The notes under the pieces are model-generated. The model worked only from the letters and a program-made list of their open reading frames with translations. It had not been told where the DNA came from and did no database searches. Position numbers and translations under genes: made by a program. This document shows, piece by piece, positions 1-10,695 of a DNA stretch of 64,000 nucleotides (its first letter is position 1; each line of letters begins with the position of its first letter). The DNA lies in contig OU964922.1 of the NCBI GenBank assembly GCA_918807975.1, positions 5,469,501 through 5,533,500 on the forward strand, written 5' to 3'. This DNA is from Aplidium turbinatum (taxonomy: Eukaryota > Chordata > Ascidiacea > Aplousobranchia > Polyclinidae).

Positions 1-298
1 TCAGCCATTCTGTTCCGTGTGTCGCTTTTTAATCGCTTCATAACGGAGAAAGTGCCTTCATAACGGAGCAAGTGCTAGCAACTCAAGCAAAATATCAACG
101 CACGTTTGTGTCGTCACAAACCGACATTGTTCTCTCATCGTTACCTATTGACCCGACTATGCGCGACTTATTTAGGGTTGTGGCGAATGTAATGTATTTA
201 TAAAAAGTAGGTGTATTTTTAAACCTTGGATTTAGCACTGATAATTCCGGCATGCACAAAGTGTTCGCGGGCCGCACAAAAGCTTCACGCAGGCCGCA
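1..298. other. No recognisable feature
   Basis: AT-rich sequence with no coding similarity, repeat or RNA gene that I can recognise. Confidence 0.4.
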
Positions 299-2050
299 AA
301 GGAAAAAGCAGTTGACAGGCCATTACAGTGGTTAATTTTCCAACTTCATGGGAATGAATTGCCTTTTAAGGTATTTAATTCAAAAACTTGATGGGAAAAC
401 AAGTGGACCAGGTGAATTCACGGGAGAAATTGGCCAAGCATTGGAAAATTCCTAACAAGTTGCTGTTAACGTTAAGTTTCGCGCCATTGTAACAAAAACT
501 ATAGAAGTGGATTGTGATGACCTAAGTACTGACCAAAAGCATCTATTTGAAACCCACCGAGCAGTATCAAAAACCAATGTGAACGATCCTGTATTTCAAC
601 GTAATCCTGGAACAACATGTCACTCACGCTGGCTGACGACAGCAAACAGAATTTTGCATCTCTATGTGACGAAATCCAACCCATCTGGCACTTTAATTCT
701 TCTGGTGGAATTTATTATGAAAGTAAATACACCAATGTGGTTCAAAATAAAATGCAACTCATCTGCTACACATGGTGCTATAAGCACATGTACGAAACAA
801 TTATGAGAACACGCTGCCTGCCAATAGTAGTCAAACAAATTATTCTTCTAGTGATGCAAAGAAATAGATATAATGCCCATCCAGAAAGTGTTTTGTTATT
901 CATGGTTGCTGACGACAGTAAATTATTCGGGAACTTGGATTGAGAAGAGTTTTGCGTGACCCAAAACTGATAGTACAATTTGGGTAGAGAGGTAACTCTT
1001 TTAAACCATAAACAGACATAGCTCAGCAACAACACTACATTTAACATTATAAAAACAAAAAACAAAAAGCGAACGTTTTCGGCTAGTCATATAGCCCTTT
1101 TCAAGCCTATAAGAAAAAATACATTATTAAAAGAAATGCTAAAGAATCATATAGTATCACAGCAAAAATATGGTCAAATCTAAACATTGAGAAACTGCCT
1201 CGCTCACACAAAGTGATAACTGAAAATTACACAGCACAACGGGTCAAGTATTTCAGAGGTGAAATTAATTGATTGTTCACAACCAGGACTCAGGCAGATT
1301 ACGCAAGAAAGACAGAAGCACAAGAGATAGTGGCACAAAACAAAGTAATGCGAAAAGCACAAGTTGTGCTTCTGTCTTTCTTGCGTAATCTGCCTGAGTC
1401 CTGGTTGTGAACAATCAATTAATTTCACCTCTGAAATACTTGACCCGTTGTGCTGTGTAATTTTCAGTTATCACTTTGTGTGAGCGAGGCAGTTTCTCAA
1501 TGTTTAGATTTGACCATATTTTTGCTGTGATACTATATGATTCTTTAGCATTTCTTTTAATAATGTATTTTTTCTTATAGGCTTGAAAAGGGCTATATGA
1601 CTAGCCGAAAACGTTCGTTTTTTGTTTTTTGTTTTTATAATGTTAAATGTAGTGTTGTTGCTGAGCTATGTCTGTTTATGGTTCAAAACTGATAGCAAAA
1701 CGAAACAGCAGTGTGCGAGGTTTTGAAATTCCAATCATAAATTTTGACACCACGGCATTTCATGAATTAATTGACTGGTAAAACGTTGATCTCACACCAC
1801 CACCTTTGCTGCAAGATGTAACAGATGACGTAATGTGCAAAGCAATCAGCCAAGGCACTCCACTACCGGTGCCAAGTGAGCTGTTCAAATTTCCCTGCCA
1901 AACACAAGCAATGAAAAGAATGATAAAGTTGGTAACGGCAGCATCCAGCAAAGTTTGTCGTCAAGAAAGCATAGACGGTTTCATTACAACAACGTTACTG
2001 AGCCGAAAGTTAACGCTGAAATTTGAAATTAAAAAGCAGTTTTACATTTG
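299..2050 (+). pseudogene. Decayed ORF of an uncharacterised animal protein family
   Basis: Conserved-looking blocks occur in order but in more than one frame: LSTDQKHLFE near 520, HSRWLTTANRILHLYV near 620-667, AHPESVLL near 875, LGLRRVLRDPKL near 935, and FPCQTQAMKRMIKLV near 1890. I recall this block order from uncharacterised proteins scattered across invertebrate genomes. I do not know their function, nor whether they are transposon-borne or host genes. Frame changes occur near 720-770 and near 930, and the ORF is split by the fold-back element at 974-1683. Outside that insertion the copy is nearly full length, so it was probably an intact gene or retrocopy before decay. Confidence 0.5.
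974..1683. mobile_element. Fold-back element with 320 bp inverted arms and 12 bp target duplication
   Basis: The left arm (1004-1323) and right arm (1364-1683) are near-perfect reverse complements of equal length around a 40 bp spacer. The 12-mer CAAAACTGATAG occurs directly before the element (962-973) and directly after it (1684-1695), and the host reading frame resumes past it, so it is a true insertion. Bases 974-1003 belong to the element but have no counterpart at the right end. The arms carry a GAACGTTTTCGGCTAG stretch followed by a TATAGCCC motif. This resembles the tails of Penelope-like retroelements, so the unit may be two such tails in inverted orientation. That origin is inference. 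Confidence 0.75.
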
Positions 2051-2051
2051 A

Positions 2052-2404
2052 ACAGAAATTTAGCACTACTGTGTTCAACATTGCTGTAGCCTAAGTTTTT
2101 GTTGATTTTTTTTAATACGTTGATTGTGTTGTTTTTGAATTTGTTGATTGTGTTTTTGTTGAAAACCGTGATTGTGTTGTTGATATAATTTCGCTGGTTT
2201 GAATCGCTTTCAGAAGCCTTGCTGTTTGCTATTGTAAACTTTAGTAACCGCTGTTGCTACTGTGTATTATCGTTCTTGAGGGCATTGCCAAATTAGTCAT
2301 TTGAAACATCATGTGTCAATAAGTAAAAGTTACTTTTACTTTAAAACAGCAACAGAAACAAGTATTGTTTAAATTCTTTCAATTTTTTTGTCAAAGCTTT
2401 CGTT
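2052..2404. other. No gene; TTGATTGTG-rich simple sequence
   Basis: Imperfect GTTGATTGTGTT-like repeats near 2100-2190 in otherwise unremarkable AT-rich DNA. Confidence 0.35.
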
Positions 2405-2911
2405 GTGACAACCACGACTTCGTCAGTGACGTAAATTCAAATAAAAGACGTCACATTTTTCCTATCAAATTAACCCAATTTCATTAAAAAATGACGCAAC
2501 AGCTCAGGGCAGGTCTATAAAGAGAAATGCAATAACGTTTTGTAATTTTGTGGTTATGTAGCCACAAACAAAAAAGCAAAATTTTCAGCAAAATGGAAAT
2601 TTTCAGAAGCTGTGAGGAAGCTGAAGAAATAGTTCAAATGACTCCAATTTTTTTTCTTAGGTCCATTATATATATCTAAACAATATTGTATCTACCCAAA
2701 CTAAAAATATTTTTGCAAAATATTTTTTTAATTTTTTGGAAAAATTGCGTTTTTGAGCCCATTTTTCGATTTTTGAGCCCCATGAGGAGGCTGAAGACAA
2801 TTTGTTGCGAATCTCAAATTTTGTCATGAGCTTTTTCTCACTCATTGGCACCATTTCCCCACTACCCCGAGAGAATTAAAAAAAAAAGTTCAAAAACGAG
2901 CCACGCTAGTG
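2405..2911. mobile_element. Truncated mariner-type MITE (same family as 27032-27866)
   Basis: About 500 bp match the right-hand part of the complete element at 27032-27866, including GACGCAACAGCTCAGG, the GAGGCTGAAGACAATTTG block and the terminal CAAAAACGAGCCAC. The left arm is missing and the right terminus is eroded. The central segment (about 2430-2520) has the opposite orientation to that of the 27 kb copy. Confidence 0.65.
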
Positions 2912-3599
2912 TGAACTGTAAAACAAATTTTGAAGCCAAGTAAAGCTGAAAAATTTGACATGAAATTTTTAATTTTAGCAGAAGTCAAATGCAAGGACAG
3001 TACGGTTGTAAATTTTTACATAAGGTAGTAAAATTATAGACAACTTGACTTTGTCTTACTCTGTTTGATAAACTGAGTAGCGCTATTGTGGAAAGAAATC
3101 ACATTACGTGGAGGGATTCGTATAAACTTTGTATGTTAGTAGGCTATGTTTCTTATTTCAATGGTATATACCCCATAAGTTCTTTAGTTTTATGTTGTTT
3201 CTTTTGAAAAATAAGAGTTAGTTTAACCCTTAAACGCCTATGTGGGTCTCTAGTGACTCGAGCTGTCTTTACTTCCCCCATATTTCTTGGGACGTCTAGC
3301 CATATTCTGTGTGACTTCCAGTATTCTCAAAGCATTTATTCTTCTCCCATTTCACATTTATAATTTTAAAAATATTCCACTGGTAAAATAGTTACTGCTG
3401 TTTTAGAAGAAAAAACTTATAGGGTCTCTAGAGACCCATGTCAGGTAATAGTGCAACTTTTTTTGAATAACAGTTTATTTTGCCAGCAGTAACTCTTTAA
3501 AGTAGGCTACCACAAACATTAAACTTAATTCGTATAATAAATAAACCATAAAGCAACTTCCTATCTTTTCAATTATTGGTGAAAGTTTTGTATAGTTGA

Positions 3600-4560
3600 A
3601 AATAGGCGAGAACTTCCCGTTGAATTTGCAACAAGAAAGACGAAAAGGGTTGGATCAAGCTTGTTTGGTTTTAGTGACAGGCAAACGTGAGTATCGTATG
3701 TGCCAAGGAAAAACAAAGTAGTAGTTTTACTATCAACTATGCATTGCATAGTGATAGCCAGAGCCGGATTTAGCTGATAGGGGGCCCGGAGCACTTTTAG
3801 ATCGGGGGGCTCCCGCGCAAAACAAAACACCTCTACGTCTACAGTAGCATTAATCCAGCACTGCACTGCACAGCATTTTGAAGAAACTTCAAAGGCTGAA
3901 AGAAAAAAATAAGAATAATTTAAAATCACATTTTTTCCATGTAGGGGGGCCCTTCAAAAGTCGGGGGGCCCGGGGCACCTGCACCCTTTGCCCTCCTAAA
4001 TCCGGGCTTCATGATAGCAAAGTTGATGCAGATAAGGGTTTACCTGACATGATACAAGACTATAATGGTACTAAAGCAGCTGTTGACAAAGTTGACCAAC
4101 TTTGTCACAACTACAGTGTGCAGAAAAGAACAAATCGCCGGCCACTTGCCTACTTCTACAACTGCCTCAATATTGCGGGTATCAATAGCATGGTGGTCTT
4201 CCGAGCTAAATTTCCAGGAAGGAAAAAAGAAGCAAGTCATCGACGCCAAATATTTCTGGCAAACTTAGGTATGAGTTTGCTTCATCCATGGCTACAACGT
4301 CGAGTGCAAGTAAAACAGCTTCCAAGAGCTGCTAAACTATCGCTGCGTAAATGTGGATACAAAATTGACATCGACATCGACTCAATCATCAGCTACACAT
4401 GGGGGTGGAAAGCGTAAATGACGGCGGTGCCACATCTGTCCATCTCTCTGGATCGTAAAACACCTCATGTGTGCGAGGAATGCAATGAGCCGTGTTGTAT
4501 CGATCACCTGCAAGTCACGGCTTTATGCCCTATTGTGCAGCATGATTCTTGTGCTTAGCG
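3600..4560 (+). pseudogene. piggyBac transposase, C-terminal half, broken
   Basis: Typical piggyBac blocks are readable: YVPRKNKVVVLLSTMH before the hAT insertion, then DADKGLPDMIQDYNGTKAAV and DKVDQLCHNYSVQKR containing the third catalytic Asp region, RPLAYFYNCLNIAGIN, and a terminal Cys-rich segment (CEECNEPCC-IDH) near 4475-4505. The N-terminal half with the first catalytic Asp is absent. The reading frame changes across the hAT MITE and again before the Cys-rich end. The product would not be active. Confidence 0.75.
3759..4010. mobile_element. hAT-type MITE (252 bp)
   Basis: The inverted ends are related (CAGAGCCGGATTTAG at the left, CTAAATCCGGGCTTC at the right) with GGGGGCCC-rich subterminal sequence. 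An 8 bp duplication with one mismatch flanks it (GTGATAGC at 3751-3758, ATGATAGC at 4011-4018). It interrupts the piggyBac transposase and is therefore younger than it. Confidence 0.75.
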
Positions 4561-4604
4561 TCATCATGGCTAGGCTACCACGTTAGAGCACCTACACTGT
4601 AAAT

Positions 4605-5205
4605 GAAAAAGGTTCGTTTAGGGTTCTTTTAGGGTTCTTTTTTCGAGAAAAACCCTAGGCTTAGGGTTCTTTTAACAAAAAAGGTTCTTTATTGCAAAAA
4701 GAACCCTTTGCTTGCCAAAAGAACCCTAAGCCTAGGGTTCTTTTTCGGAACTTGTTTCGAAAAAGGTTCGTTTAGGGTTCTTTTTTCGAGAAAAGCCCTA
4801 GGCTTAGGGTTCTTTTAACAACAAAGGTTCTTTATTGCAAAAATAACCCTTTGCTTGCCAAAAGAACCCTAAGCCTAGGGTTCTTTTTCGGAACTTGTTT
4901 CGAAAAAGGTTCGTTTAGGGTTCTTTTTTCGAGAAAAACCCTAGGCTTAGGGTTCTTTTAACAACAAAGGTTCTTTATTGCAAAAATAACCCTTTGCTTG
5001 CCAAAAGAACCCTAAGCCTAGGGTTCTTTTTCGGAACTTGTTTCGAAAAAGGTTCGTTTAGGGTTCTTTTTTCGAGAAAAACCCTAGGCTTAGGGTTCTT
5101 TTAACAACAAAGGTTCTTTATTGCAAAAAGAACCCTTTGCTTGCCAAAAGAACCCTAAGCCTAGGGTTCTTTTTCGGAACTTGTTTCGAAAAGAACCCTG
5201 CAGAA
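4605..5205. repeat. 143 bp tandem array, about four copies
   Basis: GGTTCGTTTAGGG recurs at about 4611, 4765, 4908 and 5051. Later spacings are exactly 143 bp; the first unit is 11 bp longer because of a small internal duplication. Each unit contains several inverted AGAACC/GGTTCT pairs, for example around CCTAGGCTTAGG. Confidence 0.9.
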
Positions 5206-5259
5206 AGGTTCTTTTCGAAACGTTTTTTTTTTAACCTTTTTTTGAGATTCTTTAGCAAC

Positions 5260-5530
5260 AACACTGTAAAGGAAGAAGGCTCGAAAAAGAACCTATTAGG
5301 GAGCTACTGGGAATGGGGGTTCTTTTTAAGAAAAAAAAACCTTTGGGGGTTCTTGAAAGAACCAATACAGGGTTCTTTCAATAACTTTTTGAGGTACTAT
5401 TATGAACATTCGATAAAATACGTTTCAGGTTTTTTCTTATTTAATACCTTTTTGAGGTACTATTATAATCCTTCTGAACGTTCGATAAAATACCTTTCAG
5501 GTTTTTTTTGTGTTTAGTACGTTTTTGAGG
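5260..5530. repeat. Left-end counterparts of the right-end arrays
   Basis: This holds one reverse-complement relative of the 69 bp unit (GGGAGCTACTGGGAATGGGG, near 5292) and about two units of the 63-74 bp repeat (TTTTTGAGGTACTATTATGA, TACCTTTCAGG). The right end has long arrays of the same units, so the two ends form very long but unequal inverted repeats. Confidence 0.75.
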
Positions 5531-5548
5531 TACCAACCTTAGAAAACG

Positions 5549-6001
5549 AAAAACGATGAAGCATCTTTATTCTTTACATAGGACGATAAAAAAATACAGA
5601 CCACAACAACTACAAAAATTACATAGGATGATCGATAGCGTTTAAAGAGCACAGAAAACATGCTTGTAACAACGAGATACCGGTACACGTTTTCTGATCT
5701 CCTAAATACCTTCCGAGCATCCTGTATAGTGTATAATCACTGCCCATTACAATTTATTCACAAAACGCAATACCTTGCTTGTTACCTCCACATCTAAATG
5801 TAAAATGTGGGTAGAGAAAAAAGACAAGGTATGCTTAATGGATTTGGGGTACTGGATGTTAAACACCCAGTAAGTACTCAACAGCACGGCCACAGCATCC
5901 ACTAAATTATCCATGCCAACTACTTGACACCCGTTGACCATGACAGTGAAGCCATCTTCTTCTCCAAACCGTATAACCGTATATGTTGATTCTGATATTG
6001 G
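5549..6001 (-). pseudogene. Inverted copy of the terminal exon of the element-borne gene
   Basis: The minus strand from about 6001 to 5747 encodes a close copy of the terminal exon found at 9057-9309, including DGFTVMVNGCQVVGMDNLVD and YWVFNIQYPKSIKH, ending at the same stop. The similarity continues downstream through the 3' flank to about 5549. The remaining exons are not present on this strand, so this is part of the element's inverted end region and not a second gene. Confidence 0.75.
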
Positions 6002-6798
6002 TGCATATTTTGGTAAAGGCAAGACTGTACAGTTTGTGCATGGGCAATCCGATATTGATGCAGTAAGGTTTGATAAACGCAAAACTGTAGCCTACAGCTG
6101 TGAAGAGAGAAGGCATATTGCGTGACCGACAATTCCAATCGGCTGAACGAATGATGATGATGATTAAAACATAGTCTACAACATTTGTAAAATGAGATGA
6201 AACGACACACGATTTTTGATTTGTTTTTTTTTGTGCTTTTAATATGCTTGATGTGCATTAATTTAGGCTACTTTATTGTGCGTGTTAGACAATTTCACTT
6301 GCGCTGTAACTTTTGAGCTTTCGATTTGTGACTGTCTTTGAAATTATGAAATATTGAAATAAGCAATTTTAGAACGAATGCAATACAAACCGATTTGCCA
6401 ATTACAAATCCTGTTTTCTTTTGGCGATCAGTGCAAGAGAGTGCAAAACAATAAAGAACGCATGACGAAATAAAAGAACACAAGTAGGCGCAACAAAAAA
6501 CTAACGTAAAATTATCAAAACAACCTTGTGTTTTTATCGTTTTGTGTCGCTGTTCAGTCAAGCTTGAAGTCGTCGTTTAGAAAACTTTTTTTTCGTCTTC
6601 GTAAGCTGAAGGAAGCATTTGTGCGTCTCTTGACGTAATTTCTACTAGTTATCGTACGTTTACGGGTCAGACCAGTTTACCGGTCAAGCCAGTGTATGTG
6701 GTGACTACAACGCATTTCACAGTTTAGATAGTTAGATTAGTGTATAGAGATAGAGTCAAGACATCTGCTGCTGCATATATAAGATAGTATCAGTAATT

Positions 6799-9309
6799 AT
6801 GCCAACTATCGAAGTGCAGAAATCAACTCGTGAAGATCTGTATGCTACAATTAGTTGGTAAGATACTGTTCTTTATATTATTAATTATGTCGTACTTTGG
6901 CGATATACTAGTTAAAAGTTTGTATTCTAAGGATCCTCTCACGTCAGATTAATGTTCTCGTCTGTTGTTTTGTGATTACGCAACGTGGTCTTCTTTATAC
7001 AATAACAACAACTTTGTACTTTGTAAAACAACAGTTAATTCTCTGTTTCTATTTACAATTTATAATATTGTCTTCAGAAACCGTCGCATCTGGATACCCG
7101 TCAACTGTCAATGTCTACTCTACTATAAACCTTATTACTGCAAACCTTGTATCTATGGTTGTGTGCGTGCTAATTGTTGTGTTTTACAGTTAGTTGGCGA
7201 AGTAGAAGATGCTTTCAACATTGAGCGTCATTTGAAACAATTGAGAGGGGAGATGGCGAAGGGGGAGAGCTGTCGCAACAACGGCTTGATTCGCGACCGA
7301 ATGTTGCGCACTCGATCCACGTGTTTGCACAATGGGAACGAAATGTCGGTTGCCGATCTGCAAGCGAAATATCTGTCGTTGGGAACCGCTGTTTGGGTAT
7401 GTTGAACATTACGTTCATTTTTATATATATACGGCACTATTTAAAGACTAAAGCCAGTGTGACGTACTGGTTAGTAAGGTGACTGGGATCTAGCTGACAT
7501 CAGATATATCAGGCGACAACTATCAGGCGATCGCTGCTGGAACTTGTTAGCTCAGTTCAGTAAACTCACAGTATAAACACAGAAGCCTGATTAATTGACA
7601 AATATATTTCGCCTTTAAGGATTATTATCCAACTAACCCTGTGTTTATACTATGAGTTTTAATATGTCCTATATAGTGACAGAAATCGTGCATGTATGTG
7701 AGGGTTAATTTGAGGTTTTTGTCTTTGCAGATGATCGAAGAAATGAACAGTCTGGTGCAAAAAGATTGTGTTGAACTGCTCTCAGAAACTACCACCGTTT
7801 TTATCAGGACGTTAAAAAGCAGAAATTGCCGGCGGACATTCTGAACTTAACAGGTAACATAACTAAACTTGCATTTTCATTATATCAAGTTAAGTTTAAA
7901 CTATCTTTTTTTGCTTGAGGAGAAGGGTTTACAATTGACGTCACCCAGCTTTTCACCCCCTCCTCCAATATCAACTTTCAAGTACCCTCCCCAGTTACCG
8001 GTTGACGTTGAACGCTCCCTAATTTGTAGTTCGTACAGTATGTATAGCAACTATTAATTAATAGATAATAATAGATCATTTTTTAGAGAAGAACTAGTTT
8101 AATCCAAGCTGGCTATACTCACGGTACCGTCACTCTTTCATGAGAGTTATCATGGCTACATCACAACCAATGCAATAAGCATCAATTTTCAATGCATGCT
8201 TTGTTACGGAAATTGGTGATTATAATTAAGCTAATTAAGAATGTAAAAGATGATTAACCCTTAGAAGGTTGGGCTCTCTGGGGTCTTGCTCAGTTTGGGG
8301 GGGGGGCTGTCGATTCTTCTTATGCTTTAAGAGTGATATCTCTGTTATTTTTTAAAGCACGGTTTCTAAACTTGGGATTCACTTTGTAAAATTATTCATG
8401 CTGAGCATATCCGAAATTTAAAACTATATGAGTTTTAGAACTGCTCATATACGTTGAAATGTTGATGTGACTTATGACGTTTGGGTTATTTGGTATTTTT
8501 TGGTAGAGTAATGAAGAACATGCATTGCAATGTTGTGATTAAATTTTTTTTACATAATCTCAATTTGAATCATTTGATTAACGAATCATTTGATTAACGA
8601 GGCCAAATTAATTACTTTCATCCAGCTGGTGGGAAAATTGTGATCAATCGAATATGAAATATTTCAGAGGATGTGCTGAGAAATGCCTTATATCTCTCAA
8701 TTTATAACCTTTATTCGCTCAAAATTTCAGCTCAATAGGGGTGAATAAAAGTTAGGAAAAGTCAAGAAGTCTCATAGTCGCAGCCTCAGTGGTTTTAGAG
8801 GTACAAATGTTGATACAAAAAAGTTGAATTGACAGCCCCCCCCCAACCTTCAAAGGGTTAAGAACATTACTGATGTCCTGCATGGCGAGCCATCGCACTT
8901 GATTGATAATCGCTAAATGTGATACCAAGTAAAAGGCTCTTGGTTGCGTGTCTCCCACTCATTGTAGGCTATTTGTTTGGTGAAGTGAATGTTGCTCAAT
9001 GCCCGCACTTGTGCTGGCCATCGAGTTGATATATAATATGCTCATTGTTTGTTATAGAATCCAGAATCAACATATCCGGTTATACAGTTTGAAGAAGAAG
9101 ATGGCTTCACTGTCATGGTTGACGGGTGTCAAGTAATTGGCATGGATAATTTAGTGGATGCTGTGGCCGTGCTGATGAGTACTTACTGGGTGTTTAACAT
9201 CCAGTACCCCAAATCCATTAAGCATACCTTGTCTTTTTTCTCTACCCACATTTTACATTTAGATGTGGAGGTAACAAGCAAGGTATTGCGTTTTGTGAAT
9301 AAATTGTAA
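6799..9309 (+). pseudogene. Multi-exon gene resembling the C-terminus of SAM-domain-3-like proteins
   Basis: Candidate exons with AG/GT borders are 7190-7396 (207 bp, includes CLHNGNEMSVADLQAKYLSL), 7731-7853 (123 bp) and 9057-9309 (contains MVDGCQVIGMDNLVDAVAVL, then STYWVFNIQYPKSIKH and a stop). A short first exon may start at 6799 (MPTIEVQKSTREDLYA), but its splice to 7190 gives an early stop, so the 5' structure is unsure. The last exon resembles the end of proteins annotated in fish and invertebrates as sterile alpha motif domain-containing protein 3-like; this is from memory. The third exon needs a frame change, so this copy is probably dead. A 600 bp MITE lies in its last intron. Confidence 0.5.
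8258..8857. mobile_element. 600 bp TTAA MITE, copy 1
   Basis: TTAA lies on both sides (8254-8257 and 8858-8861) with inverted ends CCCTTAGAAGGTTGGG and CCAACCTTCAAAGGG. Poly-G and poly-C tracts sit just inside. There is no coding capacity. TTAA targets suggest mobilisation by a piggyBac- or Kolobok-type transposase. It lies in the last intron of the SAM-3-like gene. Confidence 0.8.
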
Positions 9310-9666
9310 TGGGCAGTGATTATACAGGATGCTCGGAAGGTATTTAGGAGATCAGAAAACGTGTACCGGTATCTCGTTGTTGCAAGTACGTTTTCTGCGC
9401 TCTTTAAAAGCTATCGATCATCCTATATAATTTTTGTAGTTGTTGTGGTCTGTATTTTTTTATCGTCCTATATGTAAAGAATGAAGATGCTTCATCGTTT
9501 TTCGTTTTCTTTACACTTGTTCATTTCTACAAAACACGATTTCTTGATAATCGTGTTTTGTGAAGGTATTTGCTTTGTAACCGTCTTTTTCAATAAAACC
9601 TTAAGCATCAGTTATAGCACTGTAAGTTTATCTAAAGGTGTCTATTGGAACCATAGGAAGGTTGGT

Positions 9667-10165
9667 ACCTCAAAAAAGTATTAAATACGAAAAAAACCGT
9701 GAAAGGTATTTTATCGAACCTTTAGAAGGTTCATAATAATACCTCAAAAAGGTACTAAATAAGAAAAAACCTAAAAGGTATTTTATCGAGAGTTCATAAT
9801 AGTACCTCAAAAAGGTACTAAATAAGAAAAAACCTAAAAGGTATTTTATCGAGAGTTCATAATAGTACCTCAAAAAGGTACTAAATAAGAAAAAAAACCT
9901 GAAAGATATTTTATTGAACGTTCAGAAGGTTCAGAATAGTACCTCAAAAAGGTACTAAATAAGAAAAAAACTCTGAAAGGTATTTTATCGAACGTTCAGA
10001 AGGTTCAGAATAGTACCTCAAAAAGGTACTAAATAAGAAAAAACCCTGAAAGGTATTTTATCAAAGGTTCATAATAGTACCTCAAAAAGGTACTAAATAA
10101 GAAAAAAACCTGAAAGGTATTTTATCGAACGTTCAGAAGGTTCATAATAGTACCTCAAAAAGGTT
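9667..10165. repeat. 63-74 bp tandem array, about seven copies
   Basis: ACCTCAAAAAGGTACTAAAT recurs at about 9741, 9804, 9867, 9941, 10015 and 10079, with a partial match at 10152. Two length classes (63/64 and 73/74 bp) differ by presence of a GAACGTTCAGAAG-like segment. Confidence 0.9.
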
Positions 10166-10212
10166 CTTTTTAAGGAAAAAACCCGTTGGGGGTTATTGAA
10201 AGAACCCTGTAT

Positions 10213-10695
10213 TGGTTCTTTCAAGAACCCCCTAAAGGGTTCTTTTCTTAAAAAGAACCCCATTCGCAGTAGCTCCCTTATAGGTTCTTTCAAGAACCCC
10301 CTAAAGGGTTCTTTTCTTAAAAAGAACCCCATTCGCAGTAGCTCCCTTATAGGTTCTTTCAAGAACCCCCTAAAGGGTTCTTTTCTTAAAAAGAACCCCA
10401 TTCGCAGTAGCTCCCTTATAGGTTCTTTCAAGAACCCCCTAAAAGGTTCTTTTCTTAAAAAGAACCCCATTCGCAGTAGCTCCCTTATAGGTTCTTTCAA
10501 GAACCCCTTAAAGGGTTCTTTTCTTAAAAAGAACCCCATTCGCAGTAGCTCCCTTATAGGTTCTTTCAAGAACCCCCTAAAAGGTTCTTTTCTTAAAAAG
10601 AACCCCATTCGCAGTAGCTCCCTTATAGGTTCTTTCAAGAACCCCTTAAAGGGTTCTTTTCTTAAAAAGAACCCCATTCGCAGTAGCTCCCTTAT
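10213..10695. repeat. 69 bp tandem array, seven nearly identical copies
   Basis: Units begin AGGTTCTTTCAAGAACC at 10213 and repeat every 69 bp to 10695. Each contains two hairpins, GGTTCTTTCAAGAACC and one around GGGTTCTTTTCTT/AAAAAGAACCCC. Because 69 is divisible by three, both strands stay open through the array; those frames are artefacts, not genes. Confidence 0.95.

Noticed and set aside
1204-1428. 74-codon open frame on the minus strand
   Set aside because: Spans the palindrome's arms and loop, so its sequence is a product of the inverted repeat.
5137-5517. Phe-rich 126-codon open frame
   Set aside because: Lies wholly in low-complexity tandem repeat DNA of the element's left end.
4605-10695. 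CRISPR-like regular repeats
   Set aside because: Repeats are contiguous without unique spacers, in an animal genome, at transposon ends.
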